DNA from: Terriglobia bacterium
GTDB lineage: Bacteria; Acidobacteriota; Terriglobia; Terriglobales; Acidobacteriaceae
Direction of reading: 5' to 3'
DNA: 60,941 nt
Assembly (NCBI GenBank): GCA_020073385.1
Contig: JAIQFH010000048.1
Span: 1 to 60,941, forward strand
The position numbers and the translations under genes were made by a program. The number at the start of each line of letters is the position of its first letter. Position 1 is the stretch's first letter. Shown here in pieces: positions 1 to 12,166 of this stretch. The notes below the pieces were generated by a model. That model was not told the origin of the DNA. It was given only the letters and a program-made list of their open reading frames with translations, and did not search any database.

Positions 1-398
1 AGCAGTTTTTTCAGTGGCTGGCGGTGGACCCTGTCGACGGCTCGGTGAATGTAGTTTTCTACGATCGCCGGAACGACCCCAAAAACCGGAAGCAGATCGT
101 GGTCTTGGCACGCTCCACCGACAAGGGGCACACGTTCAACAATTATGCGTGGACGGATGAGGCCTTCGAGGCGGGCGGACTGTTCTTCGGCGACTACAAC
201 GGGCTAGCTGCGTACGGCGGGCGGGTCTATGGAGTGTGGACCGAGAAGCCTGCTCCGGTTCCGGAGGAGAAAAACTCAGAGAAAGGCAAGTCGAAAGAGA
301 GTAAGGAAGCAAAACCGCAGCCGCGCGGCACAATCGTGAAGGTTGGAACGGCAGACTTCACCAGCGCGGCGCGGCCGGGCGAGTCCGCCGGTCACTGA
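1..398 (+). CDS. BNR/sialidase-like secreted protein, 3' end only
   Basis: The reading frame is open from the left edge of the window (codons begin at base 3), so the 5' end lies outside. The visible part carries the conserved C-terminal core of BNR-repeat/exo-sialidase-like proteins: WLAVDP, then VFYDRRNDP, a S-x-D-x-G Asp-box (STDKGHTF), FFGDYNG and VYGVWTEKP. The last 45 residues are a charged Lys/Glu/Pro-rich tail. Such proteins are usually secreted beta-propellers, and many Acidobacteriota members of this group have no proven sialidase activity. A GTG at 24 could be read as a start, but the motif continues upstream of it, so it is not the true start. The substrate cannot be told from this fragment. 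Confidence 0.75.
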   Translation, partial: QFFQWLAVDPVDGSVNVVFYDRRNDPKNRKQIVVLARSTDKGHTFNNYAWTDEAFEAGGLFFGDYNGLAAYGGRVYGVWTEKPAPVPEEKNSEKGKSKESKEAKPQPRGTIVKVGTADFTSAARPGESAGH

Positions 399-545
399 TT
401 GAGCAGCTCCCAGGGCTGTGGGAACGACCGTGTTGCCTGCCTGGACTAGTCTGCATTCCATGCAGGAGGCTCTTCCCGTCGCGAAGGGTTTTGAGCAAAA
501 TCGTCTGATTTAAACAGCTATCACGGGAAGCGTGCACCCGAAGCA

Positions 546-1046
546 TTACCCCTTCAGCAAAGGCCAGAACACTCGTATCCACCATGGTGTTGGTCTGAGG
601 GCAAAGACAATTTCACTAGCCCTCGGCTGAATCGATGGAGTACTTTTGCGCTCGGCGTATGCAGACCTCACCACCAATCCTTTTTGCAACAACTGTTCTG
701 ATTCGACACGCACGAGGCAAAAGCAGTCCCAATGTCTACCGTTCAGTGCGGCGCGAACAGAGAAGTATGCGGGGACTGATTTCGGAAGGTCAAACGTGGC
801 TTCACCCTTGCTATCGGTTACAAAGTGCATGTCGGCGCTCGACGGTTCGGCAGGTTTATGCCGATCGTCTTGTTGCTTCTTGTCTGCCTTGGTGCTAATT
901 CCGAAAACGTAGATATGCTGATCGGCTACTGGGCTTCCGTTTGTGAGATCGGTAAGGCGAACGGTGACCTTCTGGCCGAAACAGGTGGCGTTCACGCACG
1001 AAACAACTAGCAGCGCGAGGCACAGAATGTTTCGATTGCCAGCCAT
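546..1046 (-). CDS. secreted protein of unknown function
   Basis: The preferred start is the ATG at 1046, which gives a clean signal peptide (MAGNRNILCLALLVVSCVN, then ATCFGQ). The longer reading from a TTG at 1133 overlaps the hoxH stop but would put 29 polar residues before the signal. The mature part, about 140 residues, begins with a stretch (KVTVRLTDLTNGSPVADQ) like the first strands of a carboxypeptidase-regulatory/transthyretin-like beta-sandwich and contains two close cysteines (CFCLV). It lies 83 bp downstream of hoxH on the same strand and may be co-transcribed, but nothing ties it to hydrogenase function. I do not recognise a named family. Confidence 0.6.
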   Translation of the reverse strand: MAGNRNILCLALLVVSCVNATCFGQKVTVRLTDLTNGSPVADQHIYVFGISTKADKKQQDDRHKPAEPSSADMHFVTDSKGEATFDLPKSVPAYFSVRAALNGRHWDCFCLVRVESEQLLQKGLVVRSAYAERKSTPSIQPRASEIVFALRPTPWWIRVFWPLLKG

Positions 1047-1129
1047 GTGATGGATTTTATCGAGTCTTGGGGCAGATTGTTGACGTAATATCCTGATTTC
1101 CGTTCTTGACCGCGATCTGGTGTTCTGAG

Positions 1130-2551
1130 TCAATCTGTCATCAACTCATCGAGCACGCCTCCGTTCGCATCCAACAAACGGATCTGCATCGCGAGCAAGC
1201 CTGAGGCGTGGGTTGAGCAACTGAGGCAAGGGTCATAGGCGCGTACAACTGCTGAGACGCGGTTCAGCATGCCTTCCGTGAGCTTCGTTCCATCGATGAA
1301 ATGCTCGCTGACCTGCTGGACACTCCGGCCGATCGCGAGATTATTGTGGCCCGTCGCAACAATCAGGTTGGCCCAGGTGATCGCTCCCTCTTCACTGACC
1401 TTGTAGTGGTGAATCAGAGTGCCCCGTGGAGCCTCGATCATCCCAACACCTTCGAGAGCATTGACGCCGGCGGTAGCCCGCGTGTGGGTCTCGAGAATGC
1501 GCGTATCGTCCAACAGAGTTTCGATCTTTTCGAGCGCGTGGACGATTTCGATCAGCCGCGCATAGTGATAAAGGAATGCACTGTGCGCTACCGTTCCAAA
1601 TCTCTGGTGGAATTCCCTGAATTCGGCATCTGCCTTCGGTGTGCCGCACTGGCTGGCAGCATTGAGTCGACCGAGTGGACCTACGCGATAAACGCCGCCG
1701 GGGTATCCGATGGGCTTGAAGAAGGGCGCTTTCAGATATGACTCCCGCAGGCTGGCTTCGCCGATGTAGTTGGAATACTCCTCGGCGGGAACGTAATCTT
1801 CCACGACGTCTCCAGTGGCACTGCGGAAACGCAGGCCGCCATCGTACAGTTGCAGGTTCCCTTTCGCGTCAACCATGCCCGCGTACATGGTTGGGAAGGA
1901 GCCGAAGAATTCGATCTCTTCCTTGTATTGATCGAGCGCGCCTTTGAAGAACTGCAACGTTCTTTCGGCAATTCCCTTCGCCGCCGGCAACTCAGAGAGG
2001 ATACGGTCCCGAGTGGCATTGGAGAGTGGTGTGGCGACACCACCGGGCACGATCCATGACGGATGCACGCGCTCTTGCGCCAGACCCTCTACGATGAGCA
2101 AGCCGAACTTCCGCAGTTCGATGCCTTCGCGCGCAAGTTCCGGGTGGCCGGCAATGACTCCCAGCACGTTGCGTGAAGCCGGATCAGAATCCATCCCCAA
2201 GAGGAAGTCCGGGGCCGAAAGGTAGAAGAAGCTCAAAGCGTGGGATTGTACGATTTGCGCGAAGTGCACAAGCTCACGCAATTTCCTGGCGACTGGAGGA
2301 ATACGCACCGCCATGATCGCGTCGCAAGCCTTGGCGGAAGCCAGCAAGTGGCTGATCGGGCAGATACCGCAAATCCGCGCCGTAATCCCCGGCATTTCAT
2401 AAAACGGGTGGCCCTCAGTGAATTTCTCAAAGCCGCGCACTTGAGTGACGCTGAATTCCGTGTTGGCGACGTGGCCCAGATCATCGAGCTGAATCGTGAT
2501 CTTGGCGTGTCCCTCGATGCGGCTTACGGGCTCGATGGTGATGCGCTTCAT
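1130..2551 (-). CDS. hoxH: [NiFe] hydrogenase large subunit, HoxH type
   Basis: This is the catalytic Ni-Fe subunit of a cytosolic bidirectional hydrogenase. The N-terminal L1 motif RICGICPISH has C61 and C64, and the L2 motif DPCLSCSTHASG near residues 440-451 has C442, C445 and H448; these four cysteines ligate the Ni-Fe site. About 25 residues follow H448, matching the tail removed by a maturation endopeptidase in this family. The length of 473 aa fits HoxH of group 3d. The ATG at 2551 has a GGAG ribosome site 6 bp upstream, and the gene starts 10 bp after hoxY. No endopeptidase (hoxW/hyaD-like) or hyp gene is visible in the window, so maturation must be encoded elsewhere. Confidence 0.93.
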   Translation of the reverse strand: MKRITIEPVSRIEGHAKITIQLDDLGHVANTEFSVTQVRGFEKFTEGHPFYEMPGITARICGICPISHLLASAKACDAIMAVRIPPVARKLRELVHFAQIVQSHALSFFYLSAPDFLLGMDSDPASRNVLGVIAGHPELAREGIELRKFGLLIVEGLAQERVHPSWIVPGGVATPLSNATRDRILSELPAAKGIAERTLQFFKGALDQYKEEIEFFGSFPTMYAGMVDAKGNLQLYDGGLRFRSATGDVVEDYVPAEEYSNYIGEASLRESYLKAPFFKPIGYPGGVYRVGPLGRLNAASQCGTPKADAEFREFHQRFGTVAHSAFLYHYARLIEIVHALEKIETLLDDTRILETHTRATAGVNALEGVGMIEAPRGTLIHHYKVSEEGAITWANLIVATGHNNLAIGRSVQQVSEHFIDGTKLTEGMLNRVSAVVRAYDPCLSCSTHASGLLAMQIRLLDANGGVLDELMTD

Positions 2552-2561
2552 CAGAAGCTCC

Positions 2562-3092
2562 TTATCCGAATTTCACCTTCAGATTGCCATTAGGTTTTTT
2601 GCCGTCCAGCAAATCGTTGATTACTCCCACGATCGTTTTCGAAGGAGGCGGACAGCCGGGCAAACATATATCCACTTTTACGAATTCACGCAGTGGCCTG
2701 GCCTGCTTCAGCAGGGCGGGAACGCGCTCTGAAGGCACACCCTTTTTCTCATCCGCTCCGTCCACGTAAATGCGTTGCAATAATTTCTGAACAGGAATGG
2801 AGTTGCGCATGGCAGGAACGTTGCCGGTGACCGCGCAGTCTCCCAGCGAGATCAGAATGTTGGTGCGCTGGCGGATCTTCTGGACCTTATTCAGATCATC
2901 TTGAGAGCTGACGGCCCCTTCGACCAGAGTCACGTCTACGTCCTCGGGAAACTCCTGCGCATCCACCAGAGGGCCATAGACCAGGTCGATCTTCCGGCCG
3001 AGCGAGATGATGGCAGCGTCCATATCCAGGAGGGACATATGGCATCCGGAACATCCGTCCAGCCAGACCGTGGCCACTTTCACTTTCTTCAT
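2562..3092 (-). CDS. hoxY: [NiFe] hydrogenase small subunit, HoxY type
   Basis: This is the electron-transfer small subunit that carries the proximal [4Fe-4S] cluster. The motif LDGCSGCHMS holds C14 and C17, a third cysteine sits in SLGDCAVTGNVP, and the fourth lies in the C-terminal CLPGCPPPS; this is the classical C-x2-C, G-x-C, PGCPP set. At 176 aa with no signal peptide it matches the short cytosolic HoxY form rather than the large Tat-exported small subunits. Its ATG overlaps the hoxU stop by 4 bp (ATGA), so translation is probably coupled, and hoxH follows after 10 bp. Confidence 0.93.
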   Translation of the reverse strand: MKKVKVATVWLDGCSGCHMSLLDMDAAIISLGRKIDLVYGPLVDAQEFPEDVDVTLVEGAVSSQDDLNKVQKIRQRTNILISLGDCAVTGNVPAMRNSIPVQKLLQRIYVDGADEKKGVPSERVPALLKQARPLREFVKVDICLPGCPPPSKTIVGVINDLLDGKKPNGNLKVKFG

Positions 3093-3802
3093 ACCTGCGC
3101 TCCTCTCCGGTGCACCAGCGAGGTGACGGCATCGATTTTCTTGACCATCTCTTCCACCGCCCAGCCTTTTTCAGCCAGCGCGCCGGTTGGACAGGCGTGC
3201 ACGCACTTGCCGCAGCTCGTGCAACTTGTGGCCTTGCCCCACTGTTCATTCATCTCGCTGACGATGCGGGCATGAATGCCCCGCGACGTGAGTTCCCACA
3301 TGTGCGCGCCCTCCAGTTCGGCGCACACGCGCACGCATCGCGTGCACAGGATGCAGCGGTTGTGATCGAGCACGAAACGCGGGTGCGACATATCAATCGA
3401 AAGTTTTGGGAAGTTATAGGCCAAGCCCACCGTACCGATTCCCAAAGCGCTCGCCATGGTCTGCAATTCGCAGTGGCCGTTTGAAACGCACACCGCGCAG
3501 ACATGATTTCGCTCGATCAGCAGCAACTCCACGGAAATCCGCCGGTACCGGGTCAGCTTGGGCGAATTGGTGGTGACCGACATACCCTCCTGGATTGGCG
3601 TTGTGCACGCCGGGAACAGGCGCTCGGAGCCGGAAACTTCCACCAGGCAAATGCGGCAGGCTCCTACGGAGGTCAGCCCATCGAGATCACACAGTGTGGG
3701 AATGTACTTTCCGTTGGCCTTTGCAGCCTGCAGGATGGTCTGGCCTTCGAGGGCGCTGATCAACTCTCCATCGATGCGGATCGATATTTTCTTCTGTGGC
3801 AA
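3089..3802 (-). CDS. hoxU: hydrogenase diaphorase subunit HoxU (NuoG N-terminal type)
   Basis: This is an iron-sulfur electron relay between the HoxF flavin site and the hydrogenase. It has an N-terminal [2Fe-2S] ferredoxin fold (CDLDGLTSVGACRIC plus a later C in PACTTP), the NuoG-like H-x-C-x2-C linker region (NHVCAVCVSNGHC), and two [4Fe-4S] motifs (CILCTRCVRVC and CTSCGKCVHACP). At 237 aa it matches HoxU. The start is a TTG at 3802 with an AAGGGAG ribosome site 6 bp upstream; no ATG fits. It follows the hoxF fusion by 23 bp and overlaps hoxY by 4 bp. Confidence 0.92.
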   Translation of the reverse strand: MPQKKISIRIDGELISALEGQTILQAAKANGKYIPTLCDLDGLTSVGACRICLVEVSGSERLFPACTTPIQEGMSVTTNSPKLTRYRRISVELLLIERNHVCAVCVSNGHCELQTMASALGIGTVGLAYNFPKLSIDMSHPRFVLDHNRCILCTRCVRVCAELEGAHMWELTSRGIHARIVSEMNEQWGKATSCTSCGKCVHACPTGALAEKGWAVEEMVKKIDAVTSLVHRRGAQV

Positions 3803-3825
3803 GGTTCGCTCCCTTCAGCTCAGTG

Positions 3826-6800
3826 CTAGCTCACGTTCGCGGCTCCGACGTCACAGCGGAGACAGCGACAGGTTTCATCCAGTGCCTCTTCATGATTGAG
3901 GCCAGCCACTACTTCATCCTGCGATCGGACGCGGACGGCAGCCGCAAGTGCCTGGCCTGTGTGACGGCGATTGGGGCTGGGCTCTTCAGGCGGAGTCTGC
4001 TCGTAGTCAAACTGCGGATACAGGCTCTGCCAGCGGTCCGCCTCCATCAGTTGCAGATCGATGCTGCGGGCCGCCTGCTTGCCGTACGCCATCGCGTTCG
4101 AAACGTTGGAAGCGCCGGTCACCAGGTCGCCTCCGGCATAGAATCGAGCGCGGCTGGTCTCGAGTGTGAAACGGTTCACGTCAATCGTTCCACTCTCCTT
4201 CAGCGCCAAACCTGATGCTCGGCAGAAATCGAGATCAACCGTCTCACCGATGGCAAAGATGACCGAGTCGCAATCGAAGCGCTGGATCTCATCGGTGGCG
4301 ATAGGCTTGCGGCGGCCAGATGCGTCATATTCGCCGAGACGAGTTTTGACGATCTCAATCGCCTTCACATTGCCCTTGGCGTCGCCAATCACCCGATGGG
4401 GCGCGGCTAGGAAGACGAACTTCGCTCCTTCATCCTTCGCGGCGCGGGTCTCCTCTTCGATCGCCGGCATGTCTTTCCGCTCGCGGCGATAGAAGACCGT
4501 CACTTCGCAACCCTTGCGCAAAGAGGTCCGCGCCGAATCGATGGCTGCGTTTCCGCCGCCGATCACCGCGACCCGTTTCCCGAGATTGATTTCCTGGCCC
4601 GAGGCGATGGCATCCAGGAAATTCAGGGCTGGGTATACACCCTTCAGTTCCGTTCCAGACTGATAGACCCAGGATTCCTTCCATGTACCAATCGAGAGAA
4701 AGATCATGTCGAAGTGATCGTCGAGATCATTCAAGGGCAGATCGACCCCGACTCGGGTATTGAAGCTAAACTTCACGCCCAGGCGTTCAATCAGTTCGAT
4801 TTCGCGCCGCAGTATCGATTTCGGAAGCCTGTATTCCGGCAGAGCGAAACGCAGCATGCCTCCGGCCTCCGACTTGCTGTCGTAGACCGTCACCTCGTGG
4901 CCAAGCATGGAGAGGTAGAACGCCGCCGTAAGTCCCGCCGGTCCCGCGCCAACCACGGCAATCTTGCGTCCGGTGGGCTCCAGCTTGCGAGCAGTGATCT
5001 GGCGGATCATCGACTCATATTTATCAGACGAGAAGATCGAATCGGCAATGAAGCGGTGAACCTCTCTCATGTTCACGGCCTGATCGAGGGTCTGGCGGCG
5101 GCAACGGCTATCGCAGGGATGCTGGCAGACGCGGCCTGTAGATGAAGGCAGCGGGTTGTCGAGGATCACCGAAAGAAAAGCGTCTTCCAGCCGGTTCTCT
5201 TTGTAGAGCTGCAGGAATCGCGGAATGTTCATATGGAGCGGGCAGCTGTTCTCACATGGCGAAAGAGCCAACTCCTCGCATACACCGGCGGTGCAGCGGT
5301 GAGCGAGAATGTGATCCTCGAACTCGTTCCGGAAGTGCCTTAACGTCGTGAGTACGGGATTCGGAGCGGTTTGCCCCAGGCCACAAAGCGAGCAATCACG
5401 GATGTAGCGGCTCAATTCGTCAAGGATCTCAAGATGATGAGCAGTTCCCGCGCCTTCCGTGACTCGGTTCAGAATACGCAGGCATTTGTTCAAGCCAACG
5501 CGGCACGGAATGCATTTTCCGCATGACTCCGAGTGGGTGAACTCGATGAAATAACGGGCGACATCAACCATGCAGTTGTCTTCGTCCATCACAACCATGC
5601 CGCCAGAGCCCATGATGGATCCGAGTTGCGCCAGATTTTCGTAGTCAACGGCGGTATCAAACATATCCTGCGGGATGCAGCCGCCGGAGGGACCGCCTGT
5701 CTGGACAGCTTTGACCTGACGGCCTCCGACTGCGCCTTCACCAATGTCGTAGATAAAGGTCTTCAGCGGCGTGCCAAGCGGCATCTCGACTAGCCCGGTG
5801 TTCTTCACCTTGCCCACGAGTGAAAACACTTTCGTGCCTGAACTCTTCGCGCTCCCGGTCTCGGTAAACCACGCCGGACCGCGCGTCACGATGGGCGCGA
5901 TGTTGTACCAGGTCTCGACGTTGTTGATGTTGGTCGGCTTTCCCCACAGACCTTTTTGCGCGGGAAACGGCGGACGTGGACGTGGACGTCCCGCTTCGCC
6001 TTCCAACGAAGCGATCAGCGCGGTTTCCTCGCCACAGACGAATGCACCCGCGCCTTCGACCAACTCGATATCGAATTTGAATCCACGACCAAGAATGTTC
6101 TCCCCCAGCAGGCCATACTCCCTCGCCTGTTCGATCGCGCGATTCAGACGATGAACAGCAAGTGGATACTCGGCGCGCACATAGATAATTCCTTCGGTGG
6201 CTCCCATCACATAACCGCCGATAATCATCCCCTCCAGCAGCGAGTGCGGATCGCTCTCGATCTCGTTGCGGTTCATGTAGGCGCCGGGGTCGCCCTCGTC
6301 AGCGTTGCAGATGATGTACTTGGGCTCGGCCTTCGCCTTGGCGAGAAACTCCCACTTGTTGCCGGTAAGATAGCCGGCGCCACCACGGCCACGCAGTTTC
6401 GAAGCCTTGATCTGCTCGATCACTCCGTTTGGGTTGGCATCGATCAATACCTTATAAAGGGCCTGATATCCGCCAACGGCGATGTATTCTTCGATATCGT
6501 CTGGGTTGATGATCCCGCAATTTCTCAGAACAATCTTTTTCTGCCCTTTGAAGAACGTGACCTCATTCCATGAAGGAACCTCGGGGTATCCCTGCCCGTA
6601 ACGCACATGGCCGGTAATGTGATCCCATTCTTCAATCTTGCAGCTGATGAGATCGGGAGTGAGATTGCCTTTGGCGATGTCCTGGAGCAATCGGCCAGCG
6701 TCGTTCGCCTGGACCTTCCGCAGTATGACCAAGGGATTGCCCGGCAGTCTGACACTCACCAGCGGCTCCTGGAAACAAGCTCCAAAACAACCGACTGGGG

Positions 6801-6984
6801 CGAGGATCAAGTCGTCGCCGCTGCGCTCGACCGCTTGTGCGAAAGCATGGTAGAGCCCCTCGGCTCCATTACCGCGACCGCAGGTTCCCATTCCGATAGC
6901 AACCCGAGGAACCGCGGGAACGAGTTTGGCCATCCCGGCCTCCCGCACTGCGTTGAAGGCTCCAAAATCCAGAATTCGAGGCAT
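3826..6984 (-). CDS. hoxF: HoxF/NuoF fused to a GltD-like FAD oxidoreductase
   Basis: The ATG at 6984 is chosen because it lies 2 bp after the hoxE stop with GGGAGAG 5 bp upstream; a longer frame running into hoxE is spurious. The 1052-aa protein has two parts. Residues 1-560 are HoxF/NuoF: a thioredoxin-like [2Fe-2S] segment (C35, C66, C70), the FMN/NADH site (GRGGAGYLTGNKW at about 199, CNADEGDPGAY at 226), an SLBB region, and the [4Fe-4S] set C488, C491, C494, C501. Residues 575-1052 are a complete GltD-like module: two paired Cys groups (CENSC at 577, CQHPC at 620), an FAD GxGxxG site (VVGAGPAGL at 677), and a second dinucleotide site (VAVIGGGNAAIDSA near 795). Ordinary HoxF ends near 530-600 aa. 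The extra module could give NADPH access or flavin-based bifurcation; that is inference. Confidence 0.92.
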   Translation of the reverse strand: MPRILDFGAFNAVREAGMAKLVPAVPRVAIGMGTCGRGNGAEGLYHAFAQAVERSGDDLILAPVGCFGACFQEPLVSVRLPGNPLVILRKVQANDAGRLLQDIAKGNLTPDLISCKIEEWDHITGHVRYGQGYPEVPSWNEVTFFKGQKKIVLRNCGIINPDDIEEYIAVGGYQALYKVLIDANPNGVIEQIKASKLRGRGGAGYLTGNKWEFLAKAKAEPKYIICNADEGDPGAYMNRNEIESDPHSLLEGMIIGGYVMGATEGIIYVRAEYPLAVHRLNRAIEQAREYGLLGENILGRGFKFDIELVEGAGAFVCGEETALIASLEGEAGRPRPRPPFPAQKGLWGKPTNINNVETWYNIAPIVTRGPAWFTETGSAKSSGTKVFSLVGKVKNTGLVEMPLGTPLKTFIYDIGEGAVGGRQVKAVQTGGPSGGCIPQDMFDTAVDYENLAQLGSIMGSGGMVVMDEDNCMVDVARYFIEFTHSESCGKCIPCRVGLNKCLRILNRVTEGAGTAHHLEILDELSRYIRDCSLCGLGQTAPNPVLTTLRHFRNEFEDHILAHRCTAGVCEELALSPCENSCPLHMNIPRFLQLYKENRLEDAFLSVILDNPLPSSTGRVCQHPCDSRCRRQTLDQAVNMREVHRFIADSIFSSDKYESMIRQITARKLEPTGRKIAVVGAGPAGLTAAFYLSMLGHEVTVYDSKSEAGGMLRFALPEYRLPKSILRREIELIERLGVKFSFNTRVGVDLPLNDLDDHFDMIFLSIGTWKESWVYQSGTELKGVYPALNFLDAIASGQEINLGKRVAVIGGGNAAIDSARTSLRKGCEVTVFYRRERKDMPAIEEETRAAKDEGAKFVFLAAPHRVIGDAKGNVKAIEIVKTRLGEYDASGRRKPIATDEIQRFDCDSVIFAIGETVDLDFCRASGLALKESGTIDVNRFTLETSRARFYAGGDLVTGASNVSNAMAYGKQAARSIDLQLMEADRWQSLYPQFDYEQTPPEEPSPNRRHTGQALAAAVRVRSQDEVVAGLNHEEALDETCRCLRCDVGAANVS

Positions 6985-6986
6985 GC

Positions 6987-7526
6987 TTACTCTCCCGCTC
7001 GGATGGTTTCGATTTCGCGCTGCAGGGTGCGTTCCGTGGCGTGTCCACAGATGCGGTGGTTCACTTCGACCACCGGCGCCATGGCGCACTGGCCGAAGCA
7101 GGCGACTGTTCGCACAGTGAACTGTTGATCGGCTGTGGTGAGCAGGAGCTTGTCGGCTTCATTGCCGTCGCTTTCGCCACCATCAAGGCCAAGCCCTAGT
7201 TCAAGCCTTGCGCCTTGCAACAGGTTGCGCGAACCGCGCGTATGGCAGGCTGTGCCGCGGCAAATGCAGATCGTGTTTTCGCCTTGCGGCTGCAGATTGA
7301 AGAGTGCATAAAACGTGGCGACGCTGTAGATGCGAGCCAGCGGCATCTCCATTTTGGCGGCGACATAGCGCAGCGTCTCCAGCGGAAGATATTTGTAACG
7401 GTTTCTCTCTTGCGTGGCTTCAAGAACGCCCAGCAATGCTCCGGGGCGGCCACGGCGAATGGCAATCAGCTTGTCGATGAATACTTGCTCGTCGGTGGGA
7501 ATACTCCCAAGCGAGGGTGTTGGCAT
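6987..7526 (-). CDS. hoxE: hydrogenase subunit HoxE (NuoE-like thioredoxin-fold [2Fe-2S] protein)
   Basis: This is the first gene of the hydrogenase operon. The product resembles NuoE: a helical N-terminal part (LETLRYVAAKMEMPLARIYSVATFYALF) followed by a thioredoxin-like [2Fe-2S] domain with the pattern CICRGTACHTRG and later VACFGQCAMAP, the four cluster cysteines. The ATG at 7526 is preferred over the GTG at 7532 because GGAGGAG lies 5 bp before it. At 179 aa it has normal HoxE length. The operon promoter should lie in the 200 bp between here and the divergent gene at 7735; I see no convincing operator there. Confidence 0.92.
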   Translation of the reverse strand: MPTPSLGSIPTDEQVFIDKLIAIRRGRPGALLGVLEATQERNRYKYLPLETLRYVAAKMEMPLARIYSVATFYALFNLQPQGENTICICRGTACHTRGSRNLLQGARLELGLGLDGGESDGNEADKLLLTTADQQFTVRTVACFGQCAMAPVVEVNHRICGHATERTLQREIETIRAGE

Positions 7527-7734
7527 TGACACTCCTCCGCGCGATGTATTGGCGCTCGTTCCAATGTAGCGATTCTCAACAAAGGGGCTCTGTCACCGGG
7601 AACACAACCATGGGTGACATCAATCACAGGGTCGGAGCTTCAGCGATTGAACGACTTGCGGGAGATCGCGCCTTCAGCAAGAAAACAAAGAGCTTCCATG
7701 TCAAGCAGAACTTAATCCCGCCGATAACAACGTA

Positions 7735-8187
7735 GTGAGCTCGAGTATGTGGCGGAGATTACTTTGGACCATGCTATTAGCTGTGCTCGCCTCTCCGGGC
7801 GCAGGACAAGACAGCGATCGGCGCGACGTTGAAGGCAAGCTGCTCGCTCTGGAGAAGGTTGGCAAACTACAAGCAATTCAATTGAAAGACTTGAAGATGC
7901 TAAACGACGTTTTGGATGAGAACTTTGTTTTCGTCGATCAGGATGGCTTGCTGCTGAACAAGGCACAGATTCTCGCTTACGTACAGAAGGCGACGTCCAT
8001 GCAATACTTCGCCAGCGAAATGACCGTTCGCTTGCACGGACCTACCGCGATTGTGACCGGCACCTATCGCCTCAACGGAGTCGTGGCCGGCAAGAGTATC
8101 GAACGGCATGGCAGATTTATTGACACTTGGCTCGAGAGGAAAGGCAAATGGCTGGCCATCGCCAGTGTATCGACGCCATTGACATGA
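7735..8187 (+). CDS. secreted NTF2-like (DUF4440-type) protein, copy 1
   Basis: This small secreted protein has the NTF2-like cone fold inferred from its pattern: a helical start (LKMLNDVLDENFVFVDQDGLLLNKAQILAYV) followed by strands ending in TAIVTGTYRLNG and RFIDTWLERKGKWLAIAS. The signal peptide is WRRLLWTMLLAVLASPGAGQ. The start may be the GTG at 7735 or the ATG at 7747; both keep the signal. Its stop overlaps the next gene (ATGA), whose product shares the same pattern, so the two look like a tandem duplication translated together. Members of this fold include snoaL-like enzymes and many proteins without known activity; no catalytic set is clear. Confidence 0.75.
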   Translation: MSSSMWRRLLWTMLLAVLASPGAGQDSDRRDVEGKLLALEKVGKLQAIQLKDLKMLNDVLDENFVFVDQDGLLLNKAQILAYVQKATSMQYFASEMTVRLHGPTAIVTGTYRLNGVVAGKSIERHGRFIDTWLERKGKWLAIASVSTPLT

Positions 8188-8660
8188 GACGCGCAGGATC
8201 AAGCAACGGCCGGAAATTTATGAGAGTAGTTCGCGCGATCATTCTTCTAGGTTGTTCACCAGTTCTTCTGCTGCGCGCGCAACAGACGGACTCAGCCGCC
8301 TCTGGCGCGATTCGCGCGCTGGAGCACGAATGGGTTGAAGCACAGTCCCACAACGACAATCGGGCTTTAGCCCTTATTCTCGACAGTGCCGTTGTTTATG
8401 TGGAGTACGGTCGACTGGTGACCAAGGCGGATTACCTCTTACGAATCAAACACCAGGATCCATCCACCGATGAAATCGTAATGGAACCCATCACACTGCG
8501 CGTCTTCGGCAACACGGCCATCGTTACTGGAAGCTATCGGGAAACGCAACACAAAGCCGGTATGCACACTGTCACCCGCTGGCGCTTCGTCGATACCTGG
8601 GCCTACAAAAACCATAGCTGGGTGCTGATCGCGGCCGGCTCAGCACCTGTCCGGGACTAG
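8184..8660 (+). CDS. secreted NTF2-like (DUF4440-type) protein, copy 2
   Basis: This has the same architecture as its upstream neighbour: a signal peptide (MRVVRAIILLGCSPVLLLRAQ), then ALEHEWVEAQSHNDNRALALILDSAVVYVEYGR, a central LRVFGNTAIVTGSY strand and a closing WRFVDTWAYKNHSWVLIAAGS strand. Two starts are possible: the ATG at 8184, overlapping the upstream stop, and the ATG at 8220 immediately before the signal peptide. The second gives the better signal peptide and the first suggests translational coupling. It converges on the GH106 gene with 38 bp between stops. No substrate is evident. Confidence 0.75.
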   Translation: MRRAGSSNGRKFMRVVRAIILLGCSPVLLLRAQQTDSAASGAIRALEHEWVEAQSHNDNRALALILDSAVVYVEYGRLVTKADYLLRIKHQDPSTDEIVMEPITLRVFGNTAIVTGSYRETQHKAGMHTVTRWRFVDTWAYKNHSWVLIAAGSAPVRD

Positions 8661-8698
8661 ACCAGCCTGCTGTCGGCACGTCCCTGTATCTTTCCTCG

Positions 8699-12094
<3,396 letters not shown>

Positions 12095-12166
12095 CGGGGG
12101 CTCCTCGGCTTCCAGGTGTTTCTCAAATCCCAGATAGAAATCCGCCTACTTCGGCGATCAAAAAGA

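Noticed and set aside
6987..7089. N-terminal extension of the HoxF frame up to 7089
   Set aside because: It overlaps hoxE in another frame, has no motif, and the ATG at 6984 has a good ribosome site directly after the hoxE stop.
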